A stretch of DNA of 64,000 nucleotides from Verticillium longisporum. Taxonomy: Eukaryota > Ascomycota > Sordariomycetes > Glomerellales > Plectosphaerellaceae. Shown in pieces: positions 22,101 through 33,220 of this stretch; within the stretch, counting starts at the first letter, position 1; every line of letters begins with the position of its first letter. Under the pieces are notes generated by a model. The model had not been told where the DNA came from and made no database searches. It saw nothing but the letters and a program-made list of their open reading frames with translations. A program made the position numbers and the translations under genes. The stretch lies in contig JAETXT010000001.1 in the NCBI GenBank assembly GCA_019188255.1, positions 6,634,001 through 6,698,000 of the forward strand, in the 5' to 3' direction.

Positions 22101-23989
22101 GTTCCATTTGAAGGCACCTTGGGCCAGGCACGCTGACGTCCTAGGCCCTGTGCATGACCATTGTGCTTTTGAGGGCTGCGACGGTGAGTCGGACCATGGA
22201 GATCGTGGTTCCCATCCTGGATCCATCCACCATGGATGTTTGCGCCGCTGTGAAAACCACGAGAGTCGTTGTTCCGGAAGTTGCATGCGTTGTTGGTCTG
22301 CATAGGGGTGCCCGTGTAAGCCCTGTGGGAAGAAGTGATCGTTGTGTTCGTGTTCGAGCGTTGGCGAGGAGGATTAAGTGATGAGAGGCGCTGGCTGTCA
22401 GGGTTGCAGAACTCATCAGCAGCTCTGGTGCTGTTCTTTGGCATCTTGAACATGGGATTCATGTTCTTGGCCGTGCCCATTTCGGACGCATGGCTGAAGC
22501 CCGGCGGCTGTGGATAGAACTCCATAGGCGACTGTTGTTTGCCCATCATGGAGAAGTCGGCACCAACAGACTGGAAGGCAATGCTGTCAAAGGGCCGGAA
22601 GAACTGTGTCCCGTTATAAACAAGACCCGGGTTGTTCAAATTCATGCCAGAGCCCATCTGGAGAGAGTTGACATAGCCACCCCCCATGACTGTGCCAGTT
22701 GGCAAGCCAAGAGACTCGTGGTGTTGAGTCTTTGCCACAGAAGGAGAGACGTTGGCTTTCTTCTGAGCTCCGATTCTGCCGGCACGAGGAGTCTTGTCGT
22801 CGTTCTTGCCTGCGTCGGTGACGGACTTAGACGATTTCCGTGGAGAGGCAACAGCCACAGACGGCTCCAGGTTGGTTCCAGGCTCATGTGTAGCCTGGTG
22901 ATGACCCACGAGATCCTGGCTCTGCTGAGGCTGACTTTCACCTTTGGGGACACCGTCAGCGGCACTTTCGCCGAGGAGCCCAGCAAGCTCTCCAGTGGCG
23001 GGTACAGCATCAGAAATCGGTGCGTCTATGGAGGTGGCCTGGTCTTTGTACATGGAGCTGCAAACAATGACAGGACGATCCTGGGATCCGAATAAGCCAC
23101 TCGTGGTCTTGCCAACAGGCTGGCCAGCTGTTGGTTTCACAGTCAGTTTACCAATATCAACATTGTTAAATCAATGTGGGGCAAGGAGTCACTTACCAAG
23201 CCACTTGTTGACCTCTGCCCAGTTATCCTTCAGACTGTTGCCCGGGTACGGCTGAGGGAGTGACGACTCGATCTTCTTCAACTGGTCACGGCAGTGAACC
23301 AGAGTTGCTCGAGCCAGAACCAGGTCGACTGCGTTGACGCCTCGAAGATCCTTCATCTCCTCATTGGACAGGATATTGAGAATGTCGATCGTCTCCTCGG
23401 CATCCCAGGCGAGTAAAGCCTCCTTGTGACCGGGCTGCTCCAGCCACTCGTCAGCCCAAATACTAATCTCACAAGACATGGTCCGGTAGAGGTCAGGCAG
23501 GAGATTCTGGTTTTCCTGCCAGAGCTGGCAGATGAGGTTCCAGAGGTTGAGGGCGCCTTCGTAGTAGATGTCGTGGGCGTCAAAGTAGTCATACAGATCC
23601 GCCCAAGCCTTGGGCTCAGGCATGCTGCGCATGTTGGCCCAAAACTTCTTACGGACAGAGTTGGCCGTATTCTGAATCTTTTCGGCGTCCCACAGCTTCA
23701 GTTCGCGCCGGGGCAGGACGTGCTCCAGCCGGCGGGGCTTGAGCTGGCCATTCTTGGTGCTGAAGATGGCTTTGAGGTCCTCGGGGGGCTCAGTGTAGAA
23801 CATTATTGGGAGATAGCTCTCGATGTAGAACTTGGGGTATTCCTCGCCGACGTGATGGGCCATGTTGTAGTTCAGTGGAATGCCGCTTGGGTAGGCGGTA
23901 GCCCAGTCGGCGCAGCCGACTCTGGTCTCCTGGCCATCAGCCTGAGAGACTGGCAGCCCTTTGCCATCGATCATGGCTTCACCAGTCAT
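19131..23989 (-). CDS. Large RRM-domain protein with C-terminal octapeptide repeats
   Basis: Three exons on the minus strand: 23989-23197, 23127-21864 and 21798-19131; introns 69 and 65 nt; 1574 aa. I do not recognise the family by name. Residues about 1-264 form a folded, Trp/Tyr-rich domain (WATAYPSGIPLNYN, LYDYFDAHDIYYEGALNLW). A low-complexity linker follows. At about 633-710, across the exon 2/3 junction, lies an RRM-like beta-alpha-beta pattern: RSVHISFKP, then EIRETIHREMARYGEVEHVF, then GSALAYTARFKSAARIMEAAN. The remaining 850 or so residues are disordered and Ser/Pro/Lys-rich, with a KKKTSKRKKKM basic cluster. Close to the C-terminus are four to five copies of the octapeptide QPGVDTQS, then a His/Gln/Asn/Lys-rich tail. 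A role in RNA binding is inferred from the RRM only. A long 5' leader (24.0-24.7 kb) is possible. Confidence 0.85.
19351..19455 (-). repeat. 24-bp coding tandem repeat (octapeptide QPGVDTQS)
   Basis: Four near-identical 24-bp units and a partial fifth, inside the RRM-protein coding sequence. They differ at only a few bases. The 24-bp period keeps the frame, so copy number can vary without disrupting the protein. Confidence 0.85.
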
Positions 23990-25381
23990 GATGGGTATGG
24001 ACTAGAGCAAGTGGTCAGACAACAATCTTCTCGTGCCAAACTTCGACAGTTGAACAAAAGAGATGTAAGGAATGTACACATCTAGGCGAAAAAACAGCCG
24101 AGAAAGAGGTAGACGTTCAGCTATTTGAATCAACGAAACAATATCAACGAGAAATTTCGATTCTTTCCTTCTTTGAGTATCATGAACTTGTTACACTTGT
24201 TGAAACGGAAGGAAGGAGTTACATCAAAGAGGTGCGTTAAAAAGACTCAAAGACCAAGATTTCCAGTTGAGAAAGAGTGCGACTCACATGCGACACAGGA
24301 ATGATTTCGTGCCTTGCAAGTAATTCTTGCTGTCACAAAATATGCGGTAGCTGGTGATAAGGGACCGGTATATCTGGCTGTGTTATGATGATGACGGCTG
24401 GCGCTCAGAGACACGGAAAGCCAGAGGTGGGAGGGAGTGGAGGCGATGAGGATAGTGTAGTAGCAAGGACCACGTCTCGGAAGAAGAAGTATAATGCTCT
24501 GGTGTTTTGTGATGAGGGGGAGTAAGGTTACCGCGAGACCTGAGTTGCGGTTCTGAGGTTGAGGTTGCTTGAGAGGCAGGAGGGGAAGATTCAAGTTATG
24601 GGCAGCCCAAAAATTCTCAAGGCAGAAAGCGGCGGGGAGCTTGCATAGAGAGACAGCAGTGGTCTGGAAGGGAAATGAAGAGATTCGGCTGGAAGGTGCG
24701 TAACTAAGCTATCAGGCAGAAGAGTGAAATGTCCCTACCACTTTTGCGCGGAGATTCACTGCTCCTGCAATTGTACCCACAATCTCTCGCCAATTCACTG
24801 GCATTCACTGATTCAAGATCATTCAATGCATCTGGAGCCCACACGAAACAAAGTGAATATAGAAGAACAGGCCCCTTGATCGACAAGGATACTACTTAGG
24901 CATGCATACGAGTGTTAATTGCCCAGCGCGAGACTGCAGTGTACTTAGACGAAGAACCAAGTTGGCTCATTGTGCACTACCACAAGCTCATGGGTTCTCT
25001 AGGCCTCTCCCTAGCGTTTTCTTGCATTTCTTGACTCTTCATTTGAACATGAAGCGAGGTAAATAAAGATGGACTGGGACAGACTACAGCCACAGATATA
25101 CTCGTAGCAAGTGCGCAGTCCAACGCGACGACCTTGTACCAAGCTAGTACATTGATGAGTGCTTTCAACCTTAGACAAAATGGGCCATGAATGTCCAGTA
25201 CTGAAGAATAGAAGCCAAGTTATCGTTGTCAAAGGCGCAGTATCATGAGTTGATGGTGTCACATGTATGATTGAATGGTCAGACAGCACGAGGCTCAGTT
25301 GCTTTGTATTACAGCGTGCCATTGATGAGTGGACAAGTTTATATGGTACAAAGAGCGAGGGGGTATATCAATGAAGCGGTT
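23990..25381. other. Intergenic region upstream of the RRM protein
   Basis: 1.4 kb holding the RRM gene promoter/leader and the FMP46 3' flank. It is purine-rich on the plus strand near 24,100-24,700 (a pyrimidine-rich leader on the coding strand). No gene recognised. Confidence 0.45.
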
Positions 25382-25920
25382 TTAGTTGCCCTTGTTGAGC
25401 GCATTCACCAGTTTGAGGATCTCGGACTCGTTGCTGTCGGCCGTGGCGCGGCCGTTATTCCAATCCACAACCTGCGAGAGTCAGTCACAGTTCGCAGCAG
25501 CGCTAGAGTCATTTAAGAGAACTTACCACAGGCCTCTGGAAGGTGTTGCTGTCCAGCTTGAATTTCTTCAGGGCTTCGCTCTCGTTGGCAGCACCGCTGA
25601 TGATGCTGGACACCTTGCTGGGGCCAACATATTCGAGAATGGTCTTGACCTGGTCGGCAGTGGGAAGATCCTCGGTGATGTTGAGCTCGAACTCGGTACG
25701 CTTGGGATGAGTCTGAGCAGTGTGATCGCTGGCCTGGTCCTCGGTTGCACCGGCCGTGGCATTGGCGGAAGCTTGCTTGAGGATTGTTGCAACCCTCTGC
25801 GAAGCTGGCGCGCCAGCCTTGTGGAAGAGAGTGATGATATCGAGAGTCTTATGCTGCGAGAGGAGTTAGCGCATCCATGATGGGGTACATGATGGTGTCT
25901 GCACCTACGAAACGGAACAT
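25382..25920 (-). CDS. FMP46: FMP46/DUF1687 thioredoxin-fold mitochondrial protein
   Basis: Three exons on the minus strand: 25920-25909 (12 nt, encoding MFRF), 25853-25527 and 25471-25382; introns 55 and 55 nt; 142 aa. The DUF1687 family has a thioredoxin-like fold and contains yeast Fmp46, a putative mitochondrial redox protein of unknown substrate. Family features are MFRF-HKTLDIITLFHKAGAPASQRV, TEDQASDHTAQ, FELNITEDLPTADQVKTILEYVG and VVDWNNGRA. The tiny first exon is supported by the donor GTAGGT, a GCTAAC branch and a CGCAG acceptor, and by conservation of the N-terminus. It diverges from the 103-aa gene at 26,898. Confidence 0.88.
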
Positions 25921-26748
25921 GTTGGCGGTGTTGACGATGCGAAGGAAGCTAATTGAAGCTCGGAATGTTGAACAACAAGTTCACGGTGTTTCTTGCGTCG
26001 TCGGTAGTGGAGCTCGGAGCTCCACGAGGATTACATCATGATCCCTGTCACCGCGGCAAATGTCGCTTAGCTGTAGGGAGGGGTGCTGGCGCTAAAAGGT
26101 CATAATGATCGCTGACTGTGGTGTGATTGTTGAGCAACCCGACCAAATGAGAAGAAACACCAGTGATTCGGTACAGTACGATGGATCAGTTCTCCAATTC
26201 GAGTTCTACAGGACATTCGAAGACTATTTCGATTCCTCCAGGCCACCTATTTCGTCGTGGAAGTGGGCCCACCGTCGAGCTAGGAAGGGACCAGCCTTAC
26301 GAGATGTTTGCTGCAGCGGTAGAGAGCAAGTAGCTAATTCTTAGTTTCACGAATTCGGTCTGCAAGCTAGGTCCTGAACATAGTAAAGAAATGGGACAGT
26401 TCCTGAAGCAACGCACTCTGCATTACTCAAACTCCGTCACCGGCAGTAAGCTACATGGCGTAGGTAGTGAATGTGCGACGTCGTAGCGCCACAGCTACTA
26501 CCTACTCAGTGCTCACCTTTGATGGAGGAGTCTCCATTATGAGCAATCGATGACGTACATGCGCACCTAGGCCTGTGATGCCTGGGGAAGGAACGGGTGC
26601 CAAAGGCGTTCCAGAACTCCAGCTGCCCAATTGAGGCGCTGTTTCGTCAATTCACTGACTTTTGGTCTCTGTCGTGGAGCAAATCCGTAGATGACGTAGA
26701 GTGAAGTAACTAGTGGGGAAGATCGCGATCTCAGAGATCTCGAGTCTG

Positions 26749-26754
26749 TATAAG
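26749..26754 (+). promoter_or_regulatory. TATA box of the gene at 26898
   Basis: TATAAG about 150 bp upstream of the ATG, followed by CATCA-rich leader sequence as in strongly expressed fungal genes. Confidence 0.5.
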
Positions 26755-26839
26755 ACATCAAGACAACCACCAAGCATCCTTTCACATCATCATTACAACC
26801 TCATTGATCTCTTCAAATCAACGGAAACACCCCCCTTTC

Positions 26840-26865
26840 TTTTTTTTTTTTTTTTTTTTTTTTTT
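26840..26865 (+). repeat. T26 homopolymer in the 5' leader
   Basis: An uninterrupted run of 26 T, 33 nt before the start codon at 26898. Such runs are length-unstable and can affect leader structure or nucleosome occupancy. Confidence 0.9.
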
Positions 26866-26897
26866 CCCTCTCCAGGAAAAACCCACAGACCGTCAAT

Positions 26898-27311
26898 ATG
26901 AACGTCGCCCACGCCGGAGATCAGAGGAACGTCCCTGAGAGCGAGCAGGAGCAGCCTGAGCGCTTCCACGAGGGCAAGGAGCACGCGCACAACCAGCTTG
27001 ACTCCAGTACGTTTCTGTTGTCTCCACGGTCTATCTCATTGCTAACGAAATGAACAGAGGACGAGCGTACCATTGCCAACAAGCTGGCAGCTGAGGAGCA
27101 GAAGGACGGCAATGATGATAGCGAGGAGACAAGGCTGCACAAGATCGACCCGACCCTGCCCGTAAGTTATCCCCGATTGTCTCTGGGCATGCCTAGCTGA
27201 CATATTCATTAGGCCAAGGCGCACGGCAACGAGCCCTCCAGGGGCGCCAAGATTGACGCCCAGATCGAGGCAGAGGAGCAGGCTGAGCTGGAGCGCAAGG
27301 GCAAGGCCTGA
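26898..27311 (+). CDS. Small acidic, disordered protein of unknown function
   Basis: Three exons: 26898-27006, 27058-27161 and 27213-27311; introns 51 and 51 nt; 103 aa. I do not recognise a named family. The protein is very hydrophilic, with Glu, Lys, Gln, Asp and Ala dominating. It has no cysteine, no membrane segment and no signal peptide. Segments such as RFHEGKEHAHNQLDS, DERTIANKLAAEEQKDG and AQIEAEEQAELERKGKA look like helical, charged, heat-soluble sequence. The gene is well supported: two in-phase introns with clean signals (a GCTAAC branch in the first), a TATA box and a T-rich leader suggest strong or inducible expression. By composition it could be a stress or conidiation-associated hydrophilin, but that is a guess. 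Confidence 0.82.
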
Positions 27312-28257
27312 TTAAAGAGCAACGACAGTGTTCCGTGGCACGACAATAGCGTTAATTGACATTTGAACACCTGCAATTCACTTGTGACGGCTGAGAGTGG
27401 TCATGTTTGCGGCCCATTTGATAGATTGAAACTGTAGATCATGTGCACCTCCTTCCTAGCCTTGCTTCACTTCGATATATGCCTGCCAAAGTAATGCTAC
27501 CAGGGGACGGTTCTGTTGAAGAAGGATTGGAAGAAACTAAACGCCATTAGCCTCCATCGACCACACGAGTGATGATAGATGAGTAGGTATGAAGAAAGAC
27601 ATATCAGAATATGTAAGAATTGAATATCATGTATTCAGCCGATATAGCCACTCCGGCGAAAGAGAGCCATCGACTGAAATCAATCGCAAATTTGCATCAT
27701 CATTGAGTCTTGCGGAAAGGGAACGGGTAAAATGGGTGAATAACGTACCAATCAAGCTTCTTCCGTCGAAGACCCTCTAAGCTTCAGGCGAGTTAGGGCG
27801 CAGGCTGAAGCAGTCTTCGACGGATGGTGATGAGTGAAGCCTCGTGAAAGAGACAGACAGCGCAGGCGCAGAATTTATGCTGGCAGAAGCCCAGAGAAAT
27901 TTCCGCCTGTTGCTGGGTGGACCTCTCCGGCCCGTTGACGGGATGCAGAACCGCTAGTCTTCTTGTGTCACGGCGCAGGGGTGTTTGTTTTCCCGAAATA
28001 CAGCCGGCCACCACTGCGTCCTTCCACCACGGCTGGCCACAAAGTGGAGTCAGTAGGGCCCTGGGTTTTTCGCCCACACGCCAATTTACTCCAAGCGACT
28101 TTCCAGGTTCTGTGGCAGCGAAGTGAACCTTTCCACATCGACAACCACCACCAAGTACTTTGATACGGACTTCGGGTAAGCAACAACACCCTCACGAATA
28201 ACAACACTCGCTTCGACCCCTCGATATTCTAACATCAGCAACCAGATCGACATCAAA
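27312..28257. other. Intergenic region upstream of RPL14
   Basis: 946 bp. Its end holds the RPL14 leader with a likely 5'-UTR intron: a GTAAGC donor at 28176, a CTAAC branch at 28230 and a CATCAG acceptor ending at 28238. The rest shows no gene. Confidence 0.5.
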
Positions 28258-28798
28258 ATGGGTGACGCTACCATCGAGGGATCCAAGTGGCGCCTGGTCG
28301 AGGTCGGCCGCGTCGTCCTCATTGAGGGCAACCACCCGTACGCGGGCCGCCTCGCCGCTATCGTCGAGATCATCGACCACAAGCGCGTATGTTGGAAATC
28401 CGATTTCAATCCTTGGAGGAGTCGTGTGAAACGTCTCCGGCTGCGAAGGCACGAAAAAGACTAACACAATCGCGCACCTGCAGGTTCTGGTCGACGGACC
28501 CTCCTCAGACCCCGAGCTCGCTGTTCCCCGCCAAGCGCTTCCTCTCTCCGCCGCCCTTCTCTCTTCCCTGACTGTCGCCAAGCTCCCCCGCGGCGCCCGC
28601 CACGGCACCCTGAAGAAGGCCTGGGAGGCTTCCGAGATCGACAAGAAGTGGAAGGAGACCAGCTGGTTCAAGCGCCGCACTCAGATCGAGCGGAGGAAGA
28701 ACCTGACCGACTTCGACCGCTTCAAGGTTCTCCGCCTCAAGAAGCAGCGCCGCTTCGAGGAGCGCAAGTCTCTCGCCAAGGTCAAGGCCGCGGCATAA
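28258..28798 (+). CDS. RPL14: 60S ribosomal protein L14 (eL14)
   Basis: Two coding exons, 28258-28386 and 28484-28798, with a 97-nt intron that has a CTAAC branch site; 147 aa. It is a large-subunit protein of cytosolic ribosomes. It has the SH3-like N-terminal domain ([21 protein letters not shown], then [17 protein letters not shown]) and the basic C-terminal half ([48 protein letters not shown]). The intron falls exactly after HKR. A second intron in the 5' leader is likely. Codon use is strongly biased, as in the other ribosomal genes here. Confidence 0.95.
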
Positions 28799-29630
28799 GC
28801 GCATCATGACCTGCGCTTCGAGGTCTTGAGAAGGATGGGGATGGGGGACGACACAAACGGAGAAGGCTGGTTTTAGAGCGTGGAACGGCATGGAAACCCG
28901 GACTGGACTGCATCATAAGGGCAGCATGTGGCTTGCTGCGTTCTCTTTTGCTCCGTACTGGACGGGCTGTATGTCACATTCATCATCAAGATGATTCGGC
29001 GTCGATACGGAAATCAGAGACAAAAATGAACTTCATGGCAAAACCATTGCACAGAGGCTGCGGCGTCGCGCATCCATGACATACCTACCTTATCCTAAGA
29101 AATGACGTCCCCTTTCAACCACAAAGCGATGGCACACGTGAAGCCAGTTGGATCCAGATGCTCCGCAATTTTTTCCCTGACCACCAGTTTCGCCCGCCTC
29201 TGAGAATTGCACCCGCAATTCCTCGATTGGACCACTGAAGGGGGGTGGGCAAGAGCGGGTCCCCGCGTCTCGTTTGGAGGACAAACTTACCTAAGGTCGC
29301 TTACTCATCCGTTAGGGTTCCCGAGACGGGCAGATTTCCCTTGCTACCAAGTTGCTTCCTCACCACAACGAAGAGCGAGAATTCGAAACAGAGCAGTGAC
29401 GTATCCTCGAATCCCTATCCTCCGTGAGTAAATCCCACCAATTCAATCGATTCTCAAATTCTCGACGAGGTGGGCTTGATCGGACGTGTTGCGGGAGCCA
29501 TGGCGAAATTTCTCTTGCCCGCGCCAGCAACCGGCTTGGATCCGAGCCCACCAAATCACCGTTTGCGATTTGCCCAAAGCTCACGAGGCTGACTCTTTAA
29601 CACCACCGACGCAGTCCCTACACCGACACA
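28799..29630. other. Intergenic region between RPL14 and NAC alpha
   Basis: 832 bp containing the RPL14 3' flank and the NAC alpha promoter. A probable 5'-UTR intron for NAC alpha runs from GTGAGT (29424) to GCAG (ending 29614). No other gene. Confidence 0.45.
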
Positions 29631-30365
29631 ATGGCGAACCCCCGCGTTGAAGAGCTTCCCGACGAGGAGGTCAAGAAGACCCAGATTGAGGAGGTCGAGG
29701 ATGACGAGAGCTCTGATGAGGAGGTCGAGGGCGAGATTCCTTCCGGCAGCTCCACCACTCTCGTTCAGTCTCGCAACGAGAAGAAGGCCCGCAAGCTCCT
29801 CGAGAAGCTGCACCTGACCAAGATTGAGGGCATCACCCGTGTCACTCTCCGTCGCCCCAAGAACGTACGTCGATGCGCTCAGCCGGTGTTTGTTCATTTT
29901 TGCGACCAAGGCATGCTGACTGTTCCTTGCAGATCCTGTTCGTCATCAACAGCCCCGAGGTCTACAAGTCCCCCAACAGCAACACCTACATGTGAGTGAC
30001 TTGAAGAATGCCGATTCCCGCGCACAGAGCTAACCCACAACAGTGTCTTTGGTGAGGCTAAGATCGAGGACCTCAACGCCTCCGCCCAGCAGGCCGCTGC
30101 CCAGCAGCTCGCCGCCGCCGGCGGTGCCGACCACGACCACGCCGGCCACAGCCACGGCGAGTCCAGCAAGGTCACCGCTGCCGAGGGCAAGAAGGACGAG
30201 GAGGAGGAGGAGGATGACGAGGAGGAGGTCGACGCGACCGGCATTGAGGACAAGGACATCGAGCTGGTCATGACCCAGGCTAGCGTGAGCCGGAACAAGG
30301 CCATCAAGGCCCTGAAGGAAAACGACAACGATATCGTCAACTCCATCATGGCGCTGAGTATCTAA
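29631..30365 (+). CDS. EGD2: Nascent polypeptide-associated complex subunit alpha (EGD2)
   Basis: Three coding exons: 29631-29864, 29933-29991 and 30044-30365; introns 68 and 52 nt; 204 aa. It pairs with NAC beta to form the ribosome-bound nascent-chain chaperone. An acidic N-terminus is followed by the NAC domain: [40 protein letters not shown] and [12 protein letters not shown] His/Asp/Gly linker and a poly-Glu stretch come next, and then the C-terminal UBA domain ([36 protein letters not shown]). All domains are intact. The NAC beta gene lies about 22 kb to the left on the other strand. Confidence 0.96.
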
Positions 30366-30891
30366 CGGACGCTGCCATGGGGTGGAGGAGAAATGATTGT
30401 TGAAGGCTTTTGTTCTCATGATGCATGAGCGTAACAGAGAGGACGAATGGGTAGGCCATAGACCATGCCTAGGGAGTCTGACGACAAACAAAATTCATTC
30501 ATCTGGAAGGCAGTCGCGAGAAACCAAAAGGTTATAAGCGGCTGTCGTTCGCTTCAAGCCAAACCCGAACCAACTCTTGATCCCCCGTGTGTCGCTTGTT
30601 TACTTGCTCTTCGGCTTGATTGCGCCCATAACCTATGAGAAGGATAACGCGAGATCAGAATTGCTGCCAGACCGCGACACGTAATTGATCACCTGAATAG
30701 GCTCGCATACAATCAATGGCTGGGATGGGTACTCGCACGTGACTTCAAGGTAGGAAATCGGGAGGCTACGTCACGTGACTGGGTGTCGTCCGGATCTTTC
30801 CCGCTCTTCGGCAAAGTCGATCTAGCAGCCAACCTCACGACAGAAGCCATTCCCTACGCAACCCTCGCAATCCCCCCAACAATCCTTCAAG
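30366..30891. other. Intergenic region upstream of ATP7
   Basis: 526 bp; NAC alpha 3' flank and ATP7 promoter. Two CACGTGA-type palindromic cores occur near 30737-30744 and 30771-30779. No gene. Confidence 0.45.
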
Positions 30892-31665
30892 ATGGCCGCA
30901 GTAAGTCGCATTTGTTCATGAACTTGGCAATTGACACGAGGATCGACGATTCTGTCATGTGGATATCGATTGGCCTCGCCGACGCGCCTCGATGAATGCT
31001 GAGCTAATTTCTCCTCCTACCCGAACAGCGAAGCGCAGCGCTCAAGCTCGACTGGGCTAAGATCACCAGCTCCCTCAACCTCCGGGGCCAGACCGTCGCC
31101 TCTCTCCAGGCCTTCAAGAAGCGCAACGAGGACGCCCGCCGCAAGGTCCAGCAGCTTTCCGAGCTTCCCACCGCCGTCGACTTTGCGCACTACCGCTCCG
31201 TCCTCAAGAACCAGGCTGTTGTCGACGAGATTGAGAAGCGCTTCACTGCCCACAAGCCCGCTACCTACGACGTCTCTCGCCAGCTCAAGGCCATCGAGGC
31301 CTTCGAGGTCGAGGCCGTCAAGAACGCCGAGGCCACCAAGGAGAAGGTCGGCCTCGAGCTGAAGGATCTCGAGAAGACCCTGTCCAACATTGAGACCGCC
31401 AGGCCGTTCGAGGACATCACTGTTGTATGTTTTCACGAGGCGCCAGCATCTCCGAAGCCAAAGAAGGGGTTACTGATGAAATGTGCGCGCAGGACGACTT
31501 CAACAAGGCCGTGCCCGAGGTCGAGAAGAAGACTGCCGAGCTCGTTGCCAAGGGCCGCTGGTCCGTGCCGGGATACAAGGTACGTTTCGAATCAACATGG
31601 CCACTGTTTCTCGACATTGTTAACGCCCCCTTTAGGAGAAGTTCGGCGATCTCTCTGTGCTGTAA
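30892..31665 (+). CDS. ATP7: ATP synthase subunit d, mitochondrial
   Basis: Four exons: 30892-30900 (9 nt, MAA), 31029-31424, 31493-31579 and 31636-31665; introns 128, 68 and 56 nt; 173 aa, the standard length for fungal Atp7. It is a peripheral-stalk (stator) subunit of F1Fo-ATP synthase. Matches to the family are [20 protein letters not shown], then [39 protein letters not shown], then [13 protein letters not shown] and [18 protein letters not shown]. The first exon encodes only three residues; the splice is supported by a GTAAGT donor and by the conserved N-terminus. Confidence 0.95.
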
Positions 31666-32215
31666 ACGATGCGACTGTTACCCGATTCCCTTTGTGTACT
31701 GTAGCATGGTAAATAAGAGAGCGGATGTCCTAAGAAGGGGAATCAATCATAATTGCGCCGTCCTCACAACTGCATGCTCCCGTACAACACTCGTTGTCAC
31801 TGTGATGGTTGTAACGAAATGTGGAATGACAAGGATATCCGGAAGGTCCGGTTCTGCTATGATCGCTCGATTGACAATCTACAGGAAGCCAAACACCACC
31901 GCATAGTCTGTCACTCAGTTATAAGTCAATGAACGGGGGGCGGATGAAGACCGCGGGAATGGCTATTGCGCCCGCGAGAAAGGGCATCCCAAGATCTCGG
32001 GCTACCGCCTAGGTCCCGGATATCCGGCTAAATGGCAGACTGCCGTTGGTGCGAAATTCCTAGCCGCGAAGTCAACTAAACAACTCAAGTGAGCCGTTGT
32101 TGACATTGGCGTTTATCAACATCCATGCAACCTGACAAGGTTTGAGGACCTCTTATACAGCAGTAACGCTCCCTTGGTTTTGATCGCCTAGGCACAAGCA
32201 CCACACATCCTCAGC
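31666..32215. other. Intergenic region between ATP7 and the hydrolase
   Basis: 550 bp, nothing recognised apart from probable 3' and 5' flanks. Confidence 0.45.
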
Positions 32216-33220
32216 ATGGATCACTTCTCTTGCCTCGTCCTTTCGTCTCCACCGCCACTAGATGCAGCATGGCTTCAATACGAAGACGATGCGAACCTGA
32301 AGGCGCCCAAGAAGGTCTACGCGTCGCCTGTCGAGCGTCAGCCCGTTTACGCAGAAGAATGTCGCCAAATCCACGCAAAGCTCATGGCCCAGGGTGCTCC
32401 ATTCCACCGCCTCTCTGAAGACATCACGACGACGCACAGCACCACACCTTCCTCACTAGACAACTATGAGATCCCTATCCTTCAATTCAAACACACCCGA
32501 GTGGCTGATCCCAAGGTGATCGTCATATATTACCACGGTGGCGGCCTTTATGTCGGCGAGGCGGACAGCGAAGAGCTCTCGTGCCGACGCATCGTCAAAG
32601 ACGTCGAGAACAGCACCGTTTACTCTGTTGGTTACAGACTGATGCCAAAGCACCCGGCATCGACATGCATCTCAGACGGTGTGGACGCCATCCGTGCCAT
32701 CATCAAGCTCGTACCGTCTGACGTGAAGCTCGTGGTCGTCGGGTCCTCTAGCGGCGGCGTGCTGGCCACAAGCGTGCAGCAGTTGGTGCTGGAGAGACCA
32801 CTCACTGGCACCGTGCTCCGATGCCCTGTAACGAACGACGGCGGCAGCAATATCGAGCACGTCCCGGAAAGGCTGCGGCCGGCGTACACGAGCGCCACCG
32901 AGTGCTTTGCGAATGTGCTGCTCGGTGTGTTTAGGCGCGAGGAGGTTCGAGATGGCCTGGAGCGGATGCCGCTGGAGGCCAGCGTACATGAGCTCCGTGG
33001 GCTCGGCAGGACATGGATGCAGGTCTGCACAAACGACACGCTCTACTCCGACGGCGTCTGCTATGCCATAGCTCTGAAGGAGGCGGGAGTCGAGGTGGAA
33101 GTAGACGTCGTGGAGGGATGGCCTCATACATTCTGGCTCAAGGCGCCGGCTCTACCACGGGCGGTCGAATCTGAGGAAGCAATGGTCAAGGGGCTGAAGT
33201 GGGTTTTGCAGAGAGGCTGA
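32216..33220 (+). CDS. Alpha/beta hydrolase, HSL-like (fold-3) esterase
   Basis: Single-exon gene of 334 aa. The catalytic elements of the hormone-sensitive lipase-like esterase family are all present. The oxyanion motif is HGGG (107-110), the nucleophile elbow is GSSSG with Ser178 as the likely nucleophile, an acidic residue lies in the TNDTLYSDG segment (Asp274 or Asp279), and His304 is in the GWPHTFW segment. The strand before the nucleophile is VKLVVVGSS. The N-terminus has no signal peptide, so the enzyme is probably cytosolic. The substrate is unknown; relatives cleave short-chain esters, lactones or acylated secondary metabolites. It has no introns, unlike almost all its neighbours, and the neighbouring genes do not form a biosynthetic cluster. 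Confidence 0.88.
   Translation: MDHFSCLVLSSPPPLDAAWLQYEDDANLKAPKKVYASPVERQPVYAEECRQIHAKLMAQGAPFHRLSEDITTTHSTTPSSLDNYEIPILQFKHTRVADPKVIVIYYHGGGLYVGEADSEELSCRRIVKDVENSTVYSVGYRLMPKHPASTCISDGVDAIRAIIKLVPSDVKLVVVGSSSGGVLATSVQQLVLERPLTGTVLRCPVTNDGGSNIEHVPERLRPAYTSATECFANVLLGVFRREEVRDGLERMPLEASVHELRGLGRTWMQVCTNDTLYSDGVCYAIALKEAGVEVEVDVVEGWPHTFWLKAPALPRAVESEEAMVKGLKWVLQRG

Larger units (their letters stand above)
25921..26897. promoter_or_regulatory. Divergent promoter region, FMP46 / small disordered protein
   Basis: 977 bp between two head-to-head starts. The plus-strand gene has a TATA box (TATAAG, 26749-26754), a CA-rich leader and a 26-nt T run (26840-26865) about 30 nt before its ATG. No further gene was seen. 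Confidence 0.5.

Noticed and set aside
23068..23989. Splitting the RRM protein into two or three separate genes
   Set aside because: The three frames are joined by two introns with good GTAAG donors and CAG acceptors, the splice phases match exactly, and the second junction lies inside the RRM fold.
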